The notes below the pieces were generated by a model that did not search any database, was not told the DNA's origin, and saw only the letters and a program-made list of their open reading frames with translations. A stretch of 64,000 nt of DNA from Thermoleophilia bacterium. GTDB lineage: Bacteria; Actinomycetota; Thermoleophilia; RBG-16-64-13. The DNA is taken from the NCBI GenBank assembly GCA_027493445.1, contig JAOSKU010000001.1:3921845-3985844 (forward strand), given 5' to 3'. This document shows positions 24,201 to 30,659 of the stretch, in pieces. The translations under genes and the position numbers were made by a program. How positions within the stretch are numbered: the stretch's first letter is position 1; each line of letters starts with the position of its first letter.

Positions 24201-24466
24201 CAGGACGCCGCCCCGGGCCGGCCTACGGGCGCGACCGAGGACGCCGCATCGTGCCGGCCAGTGCGGCCGCGGCGGCCAAGGCTTCGTTTTGAACCGAGCT
24301 CCGAAAGCTCGGTTCGGAATGACGCTTCGCCGCCAGGGTGCGATGGGCGAGCGGGAGGCAAGGACGCAGGGAGCGTTCGTAGCAGCGCTACGGGCGCGAC
24401 CGAGGACGCCGCATCGTGCCGGCCAGTGCGGCCGCGGCGGCCAAGGCTTCGTTTTGAACCGAGCTC
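24201..24466 (+). repeat. Tandem dispersed-repeat copies in blaI leader
   Basis: Two copies of a 79-bp unit (24223-24301 and 24388-24466) 165 bp apart, each starting CTACGGGCGCGACCGAGG and ending TTTTGAACCGAGCTC. Between them is the CGCCGCCAGGGTGCGATGGG part of the family. Orientation is opposite to 17413 and 29185. The terminal AGGCTGTTGAAGA ends are absent. The insertion sits inside the transcribed leader of blaI. Confidence 0.8.
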
Positions 24467-24490
24467 TAGACAAGGGGAGGAGTGGCCCGA

Positions 24491-24934
24491 ATGGAGCTGC
24501 CTATCAGCCTCAACCCTGAGAACCGCGGTTTGCGGCAGGTGCTTGGCGACCTCGAGGCTGACATCATGGAGTGCATGTGGAGCCTGGGGTCGGCTTCGGT
24601 GCGCGAGGTGCACGAATGCCTCGCCACCGAGCGCGACATCGCCTACACTACCGTAATGACCGTCATGAGCCGCCTCGCGGACAAGGGCATGCTCAGCCGC
24701 AGGCAGGACGGCCGCGCTTACATCTACGCGCCGGTACAGTCCCGTGACGACTTCTGCACCGGTGTCGTGACCACTGTGATGCGCGGCCTGTTCGGCAGCG
24801 TGCGCGCTCCCGTGCTGGCCCACTTCGTGGAGAATCTGAGCGAAGACGACCAGACCGAGCTCGACGCGCTGGCCGCCATGATCGAGCAGAAGCGCAAGGA
24901 GCGCGGATCATCGTCGCCCTCAGCCTCAGTCTGA
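24491..24934 (+). CDS. blaI: BlaI/MecI/CopY-family repressor
   Basis: A 147-residue repressor. The winged helix contains LGDLEADIMECMWSLGSASVREVHECL and the recognition segment RDIAYTTVMTVMSRLADKGML, classic for BlaI/MecI; a C-terminal dimer helix (EDDQTELDALAAMIEQK) follows. BlaI binds TACTACA-type palindromes and is inactivated by a partner M56 protease, encoded next here. The ATG at 24491 has GGAGG 10 bases upstream. Four cognate palindromes occur in the window, all in promoters of cytochrome c maturation or linked transport genes, which suggests a role other than beta-lactam resistance. Confidence 0.92.
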   Translation: MELPISLNPENRGLRQVLGDLEADIMECMWSLGSASVREVHECLATERDIAYTTVMTVMSRLADKGMLSRRQDGRAYIYAPVQSRDDFCTGVVTTVMRGLFGSVRAPVLAHFVENLSEDDQTELDALAAMIEQKRKERGSSSPSASV

Positions 24935-25008
24935 CGTACGCGCTCATCCTGGCCGGCCCTTGGCTGGTCCGCCGGTACCTCGAGAGCCGGATAGGCGCAC
25001 GTGCGCTC

Positions 25009-25950
25009 GTGTGGACCTATCTGGGGTCCTTGTTGGCTTCCGCCGCGGCGACCCTACTACTCCTGATCTCGCTGTTCCTGCGGTATCTGCCCCACCAGAT
25101 CCTGAGCAAGGCGGGTCTTTCGTGCCAGATGGATGACGGGTGCGCCACCGGTTTGCCCCCTTGGGCCGACGCCGGCTTCTCCTTTCTGGTCGGTGGCATG
25201 ATTGCCGGCCTGGCTCTTTTTGCCCTGTTCGCGTTCATCTGTCAGACGAGCTGCTCCGGCCGGCGCCGCGGCTCGTTGCTGCGAATGGCCGATCCCTACT
25301 CTTCGCCCGTGCTCTCGAAGCGTTTGCGGGGGCGTGTTCTCCTCGTGGACGACCCTGGGCCCCAGTCGTACACGATTGGCTTCTTGCGGCCCCGGGTCGT
25401 CGTGTCGACCGGTCTTCTTCAAGCCCTCGACAAGGAAGAGGTGGTTGCGGTCCTGTCTCACGAGGAAGGTCACGTGGCCGCTCGGGACAACCTGGTCATC
25501 CTGATCGCGCAGACGGTGGCGCTCGCGTTCGCGGTGGTTCCCGGAGTCGGCGTCGCCTATCAGCGGTTGCGGCGGGCTCAGGAGATCGCCGCCGATGAGT
25601 TCGCGCGTGTCTGCGTGGGGGACGGCCTGCTGGTGGCCTCGAGCCTCTCGAAGTTCGCCCGCTCTCTCTTCTCCCCCCGCCGTCTGCCGGCGGCAGCTGC
25701 CGGATTCGCCGACGACGGCCATGTGGCGGAGCGCATCCGGGGGCTCCTGGTTGATGATGTGGTTTCTACACCCAAGCGTTACGCTGCCGCCGTGTTGATA
25801 TCCATTGTTCTGCTGCTGGCGGTTTTCTCCGGCAGCGCTCTTGCGTTCACAGGCGTGACTCTTGCTTCGCAAGCGGACTGTGCTGCGTGTCACGGACCGG
25901 TGTCGCAGGTCGGCACCGACTCGACAGTGCACGGGAGTTGCTCTCTGTAG
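25009..25950 (+). CDS. BlaR1-like M56 membrane metalloprotease with C-terminal CXXCH
   Basis: An M56-family integral membrane protease. Membrane segments precede the catalytic region; the zinc motif is SHEEGHVAARDN (His151, Glu152, His155), then AQEIAADEFA carries the third ligand region. A last membrane helix lies at about 262-285 (AAVLISIVLLLAVFSGSALAF). The BlaR1 penicillin-sensing domain is absent; in its place is a tail of about 25 residues with ADCAACHGPVSQVG (CAACH at 291-295), then HGSC. CXXCH is the covalent heme c attachment motif. The frame is open upstream: IIVALSLSLTYALILAGPWL, encoded from about 24913, would be a first membrane helix, but no ATG, GTG or TTG precedes it, so the true start is unresolved and GTG 25009 is only the first standard codon. 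Confidence 0.85.
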   Translation: MWTYLGSLLASAAATLLLLISLFLRYLPHQILSKAGLSCQMDDGCATGLPPWADAGFSFLVGGMIAGLALFALFAFICQTSCSGRRRGSLLRMADPYSSPVLSKRLRGRVLLVDDPGPQSYTIGFLRPRVVVSTGLLQALDKEEVVAVLSHEEGHVAARDNLVILIAQTVALAFAVVPGVGVAYQRLRRAQEIAADEFARVCVGDGLLVASSLSKFARSLFSPRRLPAAAAGFADDGHVAERIRGLLVDDVVSTPKRYAAAVLISIVLLLAVFSGSALAFTGVTLASQADCAACHGPVSQVGTDSTVHGSCSL

Positions 25951-26041
25951 CGCTGGCCGGTCGTTTCGGCGATAGCACAGCCGACGCGCGCCACAATCCG
26001 GCATTGCGGGCGGCTTCCTCCGCCGGCGAGCGGCCCTCGCC

Positions 26042-26070
26042 TTGTGAATTACTACACGGTGTAGTACAAT
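26042..26070 (+). promoter_or_regulatory. DUF2318/ABC operon promoter with BlaI-type operator
   Basis: TTGTGA (26042-26047), 17 bp, TACAAT (26065-26070). TACTAC-ACGGT-GTAGTA (26050-26066) is a perfect palindrome extending to TACTACAC-G-GTGTAGTA. It lies 50 bp upstream of the GTG start. Confidence 0.7.
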
Positions 26071-26118
26071 GCCGGGCAATCGTCCAACTGATCCCGCACC
26101 CTGTGCGAGGGGGTTCAA

Positions 26119-26805
26119 GTGTCGCAGTTCGCGCATGACTCGGACGCACTAGCAGAGAAACGCCAGCGGTTCGAGGAGGCGGGTAAGTTCCCCGTCCGCA
26201 AGGTCGCTCTGATCGGGGTGGCCGTAGCCGTCCTCCTGTTTGGCGGCTTCTACGGCTACGTGAGGTGGCAAGAGTCCCGGCAGGTGGGAGGCGTCGTGGT
26301 CATGCCCGATGTTCGGTACCCGGCGGCTCAGGTCGAGATGGTCACCCTCGATTCGGCCACCCAGACCGCCGACGGCATCGCCATCCCTCTGGCCGACCTG
26401 GAGAAGGACTACATTGTCGGATTCACCTACGCCAGGACGAACCCCATGCCCGAGGGCTACCAGCTGGCGGCCGGAGGAAATGTACTGCCCCTCATGGCGT
26501 ACATAGCTCCCACCGGCCGTCTGGTAGTGGCGACCTCGTTCTGCGAGCCCTGCCGGTCCACAACCTTCCATTTCGAAGATAAGCAGCTCGTCTGCGACGT
26601 GTGCTTCACGCGCTGGGATCTGAGCACCCTCATCGGCATCGGGGGGGGCTGCTTCGACTATCCTCCCGAGGAAGTGGCGGCCGAGGTCCGGGGCGACCGG
26701 GTCTTCGTGCCGCAGGCCGATCTGGAGGCCTGGGTTCCGCGCGCCTACCAGGATGCCAGCGCGGTAGATCCAACCATGTCCACCCTCCCTCCAGCGGGCC
26801 AGTAG
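26119..26805 (+). CDS. DUF2318 Fe-S/metal-binding membrane protein
   Basis: A 228-residue protein with one membrane anchor (VALIGVAVAVLLFGGFYGYV) and an extracytoplasmic domain. The DUF2318 signature is present: SFCEPCRSTTFHF (Cys142, Cys145), LVCDVCFTRWDL (Cys159, Cys162) and GGCFDYPP (Cys178). In Campylobacter the homologous gene sits between the P19/FTR1 iron genes and an ABC transporter plus thioredoxins, and the order here (DUF2318, two permeases, ATPase, TlpA-like) is the same. P19 and FTR1 themselves are missing from the window. Starts at GTG. Confidence 0.85.
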   Translation: MSQFAHDSDALAEKRQRFEEAGKFPVRKVALIGVAVAVLLFGGFYGYVRWQESRQVGGVVVMPDVRYPAAQVEMVTLDSATQTADGIAIPLADLEKDYIVGFTYARTNPMPEGYQLAAGGNVLPLMAYIAPTGRLVVATSFCEPCRSTTFHFEDKQLVCDVCFTRWDLSTLIGIGGGCFDYPPEEVAAEVRGDRVFVPQADLEAWVPRAYQDASAVDPTMSTLPPAGQ

Positions 26806-26868
26806 CGGCCGGTCGCAGGGACCGCCGCGGTCTCGCCCGCCAGGCCCGCGTCGCCGAAACCCGCCAGC

Positions 26869-28026
26869 ATGCGACTCAGCACAATCGCCTTTCGGAATGT
26901 CCGCCGGCACCTGAGCCGGAGCGCACTGCTGCTCCTGGCGATCACGGTGTCGGTGGGTATCGTCACGTCTCTCTTCCTCGTCACGCGCAGCGCCGAGCGC
27001 GACCTTGCCGATAGGACCGACGAGTACGGACCCAACATCGTGGTCGTGCCCCGCAGCAAGGATCTTCCCCTGGCTTATGGTGGGGTTGAGCTGGGCAACC
27101 TCACGTACGATGTGCAGCCCTTGCACATGGGCGATCTGGCCAAGATACGGAACATCAAGAACAAGGAGAACATCAACCGGGTGGCTCCCAAGCTGGTCGA
27201 GGTGGGTGAGGTGGGGGGCCGGCGCGTCCTGGTGGTAGGCGTACAGTGGCCGGAGGAGCTGGGAATCAAGAAGTGGTGGCACATCCAGGGGACTACACCG
27301 GCCGGTCCCGATGATGTCCTGGTCGGCTTGAACGCAGCGACCGCTCTCGGACTAGCCCCGGGGGAATCGATGGAGCTCGAGGGTGAGCCATTCAGAGTGG
27401 CCGGAGTCCTGGAGGCCACCGGGACGCAGGAGGATGATCTCGTCTTCGCGGATCTGGCTCGAGTGCAGAATCTGTGGCAACGCGGCGACGAGCTCAGCTT
27501 CATCGAGGTCTCCGCCTGGTGCAGCACCTGCCCTATCGAGACCATCAACGCCCAGATATCGGCTGAGATGCCATACGCCCGCGTCTCGGCCGTGCTCAAG
27601 GCTGTGGAATCCCGCGCGATCCTGATCGGTCAGTTCCGGCTGTTCAGCTTGATCCTGTCCGGCCTCATGGTTCTGGTGGGCTGCCTGATCGTGCTGACCA
27701 CCACCCTCGGGGGTGTGCGTGAGCGCCGAGGGGAGATCGGCATATTCCGGGCCGTCGGTTACCGGCGCAGGCATATATTCCAGACCATTGTGCTTGAGAA
27801 CTTGGTTCTGGCCCTTGTGGGTGGGTCTTTCGGCATTGGTATCGCCGTCGCCGCTTCGGGGCCGGTGGCGAAACTTGTGGCCGGCGTGCGCCAGAGTATG
27901 GCTCCTACGCCGGCGATCTTGATGCTTGCTCTGGTTGTGTCTCTGGTCGTGGTGGGCGCGGCCAGCCTGTACCCGGCGTGGCAGGCGTCGCGGCTGAGTC
28001 CGACGCTGGCTATGAAGAGGATCTGA
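26869..28026 (+). CDS. FtsX/MacB-type ABC permease 1
   Basis: A 385-residue permease: N-terminal TM (SALLLLAITVSVGIVTSLFLV), a large extracytoplasmic MacB-like domain (about 45-250, with VVVPRSKDLPLAYGGVELG and a CSTCPIETIN pair), then three membrane segments with VRERRGEIGIFRAVGYRRRHI, the FtsX coupling signature. It forms a complex with the permease and ATPase that follow. The CSTC pair in the outer domain is notable beside thioredoxin-like partners. The second permease overlaps its stop. Confidence 0.88.
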   Translation: MRLSTIAFRNVRRHLSRSALLLLAITVSVGIVTSLFLVTRSAERDLADRTDEYGPNIVVVPRSKDLPLAYGGVELGNLTYDVQPLHMGDLAKIRNIKNKENINRVAPKLVEVGEVGGRRVLVVGVQWPEELGIKKWWHIQGTTPAGPDDVLVGLNAATALGLAPGESMELEGEPFRVAGVLEATGTQEDDLVFADLARVQNLWQRGDELSFIEVSAWCSTCPIETINAQISAEMPYARVSAVLKAVESRAILIGQFRLFSLILSGLMVLVGCLIVLTTTLGGVRERRGEIGIFRAVGYRRRHIFQTIVLENLVLALVGGSFGIGIAVAASGPVAKLVAGVRQSMAPTPAILMLALVVSLVVVGAASLYPAWQASRLSPTLAMKRI

Positions 28027-29183
28027 TGGAGCTTCGGAGCATCGCCTTCGGGAGTCTGAAGCGCCGGCGCGGCAAGGCTTTTCTCATCACCTTCGGGCTG
28101 GCCGTGGCCGTGGCCGCCTTCGTGCTGGTCGTCTCGCTGATCCTCTCCATGCGTGCGACCGTTGACGACACGTTGAGCAAGTACGGCTCCAACCTGCTGG
28201 TGACACCGGCAAGCTCGGAGTTGAATCTCTCCTACGGGGGCATGACCATCGCATCCGCGGGGACTGGAGAGGTACGCTACCTGAGCGGAGACGATCTGAG
28301 CAAGGTGACGGCCGTCCCTTCGAACTATCAGATCGTGGCTGCTCTGCCGGTCATGCTCCAGCCCCTGACCGTGGACGGTCGTCCCTTCCTGGGCATGGGC
28401 ACCGATCTCCTCGGGAGTCTGGCGGTCAAGCCCTGGTGGAAGCTGGAGGGCACTCTTCCCGACGCAGCCGGAGAGGTGATCGCCGGTCTCAACGTCCGCA
28501 ACGAGCTGGGGATCGAGCCGGGTGATCGGGTGCGGATCGAGGGCCGCGAGCTGTCCGTATCCGCCGTGCTCCTCGAAACGGGCGGGGAGGAAGACAATCT
28601 GGTGATCATGGACAGGCGCGTCCTCGAAGATCTGGTCGGCAAGCGGGGCGAGATCAACCTCATCGAGGTGACGGCGCGCTCGACGGATGCCGTTGATGAA
28701 CTCACTGCCGAGATTGGAAAAGCTCTACCCCAGGCGGCCGTGACCTCGATCAGAAAGAGCATCGAGTTGACGAACCAGACGAACTCGGCGCTGGCCAGCT
28801 TTGGCCTGGCCGTGTCTCTTCTGATCGTCCTCATCTCCGGGCTGGTGGTCATGATCACTATGCTCGGGGCCGTGAAGGAAAGGCAGAAGGAGATCGGCAT
28901 CTTTCGGGCGATCGGGTACAAGCAGAAGCACGTCGCTCTCTTGATCTTCCTCGAGACCTCCATGCTGAGCGGCTCCGCCGCTGTGGCGGGAGTAGTTGTG
29001 GGCATCGTCGGGGCGCTCGTCCTCCCTCGCCTGTTCGGGCAGCTCGAGCTAAGCTTCGTCTTCAGCCCGCTATTGATCGTGGGCGGCGTCATGGTGGCCT
29101 TCTTGGTCGGCTGGTCGGCCGCCCTCTATCCGGCCTGGCGGGCGGCCAACCTGGACCCGGCCACCGCGCTCAAGTACATTTAG
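28026..29183 (+). CDS. FtsX/MacB-type ABC permease 2
   Basis: A 385-residue paralogue of the preceding gene, with the same layout: TM1 (LAVAVAAFVLVVSLIL), outer domain with YGSNLLVTPASSELNLSYGG, and FtsX domain with VKERQKEIGIFRAIGYKQKHV and LYPAWRAANLDPATALKYI at the end. It lacks the CSTC pair of permease 1. The ATG overlaps the previous stop (TGATG). A repeat element begins two bases after its TAG, before the ATPase gene. Confidence 0.88.
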   Translation: MELRSIAFGSLKRRRGKAFLITFGLAVAVAAFVLVVSLILSMRATVDDTLSKYGSNLLVTPASSELNLSYGGMTIASAGTGEVRYLSGDDLSKVTAVPSNYQIVAALPVMLQPLTVDGRPFLGMGTDLLGSLAVKPWWKLEGTLPDAAGEVIAGLNVRNELGIEPGDRVRIEGRELSVSAVLLETGGEEDNLVIMDRRVLEDLVGKRGEINLIEVTARSTDAVDELTAEIGKALPQAAVTSIRKSIELTNQTNSALASFGLAVSLLIVLISGLVVMITMLGAVKERQKEIGIFRAIGYKQKHVALLIFLETSMLSGSAAVAGVVVGIVGALVLPRLFGQLELSFVFSPLLIVGGVMVAFLVGWSAALYPAWRAANLDPATALKYI

Positions 29184-29184
29184 G

Positions 29185-29343
29185 AGGCTGTTGAAGATCG
29201 AAGCCTTGGCCCCCAGAACGCACTGGCCGGCGCGATGCGGCGTCCTCAGTCGCGCCCGTAGCGCTGCTACGAGCGCTCCCTGCGTCCTTGCCTCGCACGC
29301 GCCCAGCGCACCCTGGCGGCGAAGCGTCATTCTTCAACAGCCT
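29185..29343 (+). mobile_element. MITE-like element with 13-bp terminal inverted repeats
   Basis: 159 bp bounded by AGGCTGTTGAAGA (29185-29197) and TCTTCAACAGCCT (29331-29343). The body (GCGTCCTCAGTCGCGCCCGT and GCACCCTGGCGGCGAAGCG parts) is nearly identical to 17413-17628 without its internal duplication, so this may be the basic unit. No coding capacity. It splits the permease and ATPase genes of one operon. Confidence 0.78.
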
Positions 29344-29358
29344 GATGGGAGGCTCTGA

Positions 29359-30087
29359 ATGTCGTTGGTGAAGGTCGACGAGGTGCGTAAGGTCTACGGC
29401 GGGACGGGAGAGGCCCAGGTGGCCGCCCTGGACGGTGTGAGCTTGGATATCCTGGCGGGGGAGTACGTGGCTATCATGGGGCCGTCGGGCTCGGGCAAGA
29501 CCACGCTCCTCTCCATCCTAGGAGCCATGAACCCACCCACCTCGGGCCGCCTCCTGGTCGATGGCATCGACGTTTACGGACTCTCGCAGGAGCGCCAGGC
29601 CGACCTGCGCCGGGAGTACATCGGCTTCGTTTTTCAGCAGCTCGAGCTGGTCCCCTACCTGAGCGCGGTCGAGAACGTCATGCTGCCTCTGGCCATCCTC
29701 AAGGAGAAGGGGAAGCGGGAGCGCGCTCTCGACGCCCTCTGCCGGGTGGGTCTTGATGAGCGGAAGGCCCGGCGCCTGCCTTCGGAGCTTTCGGGCGGAG
29801 AGCAGGGGCGGGTGGCCATTGCCCGGGCGGTGGTCAACGATCCGCCCATCCTGCTGGCTGACGAGCCCGTGGGCAGTCTGGACACGGCCACCGGCCGGCA
29901 GATCCTGGAGCTGCTGCGTGCTCAGGCCGACCGGGGGCACGCGGTGATCATGGTCACGCACAACCCCGAGTCGACCGAGGACGTCGACCGGGTCGTCCAG
30001 ATCCTCGACGGACGGGTAGTCTGCGATGACGGTCCCCCGACCTGCGTCGTTCTTGAAACACCCCCGGGGGTATTTACGCAAACCTGA
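29359..30087 (+). CDS. LolD/MacB-type ABC ATPase
   Basis: A 242-residue ATPase: Walker A MGPSGSGKTTLLSIL, Q-loop GFVFQQLELVPYLSAVENV, signature ELSGGEQGRVAIARAVV, Walker B ILLADEPVGSLD, switch MVTHNPES. This type serves FtsX-fold permeases, so it belongs with the two permeases upstream. GGGAGG precedes the ATG. Its last codons overlap a CsoR-like palindrome that lies in front of the TlpA-like gene. Confidence 0.9.
   Translation: MSLVKVDEVRKVYGGTGEAQVAALDGVSLDILAGEYVAIMGPSGSGKTTLLSILGAMNPPTSGRLLVDGIDVYGLSQERQADLRREYIGFVFQQLELVPYLSAVENVMLPLAILKEKGKRERALDALCRVGLDERKARRLPSELSGGEQGRVAIARAVVNDPPILLADEPVGSLDTATGRQILELLRAQADRGHAVIMVTHNPESTEDVDRVVQILDGRVVCDDGPPTCVVLETPPGVFTQT
30056..30075 (+). promoter_or_regulatory. 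CsoR-like palindrome upstream of tlpA-like gene
   Basis: AAACACCCCCGGGGGTATTT is a 20-bp inverted repeat with one mismatched pair, matching the ATACCCCC/GGGGGTAT pattern of CsoR operators. It overlaps the 3' end of the ATPase gene, 48 bp before the TlpA-like ATG. A promoter is not clear (TTGAAA at 30053-30058 lacks a good -10 at 17 bp). Confidence 0.5.
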
Positions 30088-30122
30088 TACACTGGTGCCC
30101 GTCGATCCCGGGAGAAGGAACC

Positions 30123-30653
30123 ATGAAACGCATACTGACCGGCCTCATCCTCACTGTGGCGCTCCTCGCAACGGCGGTGCTCTCCGGTTGCGGCTCGAGC
30201 GACGACTCGCCCACGGTGACCGTGACGCCGGCCTTCAGCATCGATTCGCGCCGGCCGGCCGCGGACTTCAGCGGTACGACCCTCGATGGCGCTCCGGTGA
30301 GTCTGGCGGGATTCAAGGGAAAGCCCACGGTTCTCATCTTCTGGGCCTCGTGGTGACCGGCCTGCCGGGCCGAGACGCCCGAACTCGATAGGTACTATCG
30401 AGACCACCAAGCGGATGTGAACTTCCTCCTGGTCGCCATCAACGACGCCGAATCCGATGTGCGCGCCTTCATGGACAACGGTGGCTACCACATGCCTATT
30501 CTCCTCGACCCATCCGGTGGGATCGCCGGCCCCTTCGGAGTCACCGCCGTACCGACCGCGATCTTCCTCGACGCGGAAGGGCGCGTGGCCAACATGAAGG
30601 TGGGCGGCATGACCGCCGCCGAGATCGAGGCTTTCGTGGCTACCACCCGCTAG
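30123..30653 (+). CDS. Predicted selenoprotein: TlpA/ResA-like thiol-disulfide lipoprotein
   Basis: A 176-residue lipoprotein: signal peptide with lipobox LSGC (Cys23), then the thioredoxin-fold domain PAADFSGTTLDGAPVSLAGF, PTVLIFWASW, an in-frame TGA at 30354-30356, then PACRAETPELDRYYRDH, ILLDPSGGIAGPFGV and the cis-Pro loop AVPTAIFLDAEG. In homologues the motif is W-C-x-x-C; here it is W-Sec78-P-A-Cys81. Both sides of the TGA are in one frame and essential for the fold, so read-through as selenocysteine is the natural reading. A perfect 8-bp hairpin lies downstream. TlpA/ResA proteins keep apocytochrome Cys reduced, powered by CcdA, which is the next gene. Confidence 0.88.
30384..30402 (+). 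promoter_or_regulatory. Candidate bacterial SECIS hairpin (tlpA-like gene)
   Basis: CTCGATAG (30384-30391), loop GTA (30392-30394), CTATCGAG (30395-30402): a perfect 8-bp stem. The loop starts 35 nt after the UGA, near the upper limit of the usual spacing, and begins with G. A shorter hairpin, CGGCC/GGCCG at 30358-30372, lies too close to the UGA to be the SECIS. Confidence 0.62.
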
Positions 30654-30659
30654 CGGGCC

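Noticed and set aside
24192..24656. Short proteins rich in RPRTPHRAG and similar, encoded by repeat copies
   Set aside because: They recur only because the DNA repeat recurs and change frame from copy to copy; no start signals or conservation at codon level.
24491..25950. A beta-lactam resistance locus
   Set aside because: There is no beta-lactamase or PBP gene next to blaI, the protease lacks a penicillin-binding domain, and the operators lie before cytochrome maturation genes.
30358..30372. CGGCC/GGCCG hairpin right after the TlpA UGA as the SECIS
   Set aside because: Its loop would be only six nt from the UGA, too close for a bacterial SECIS; the 30384-30402 hairpin fits better.
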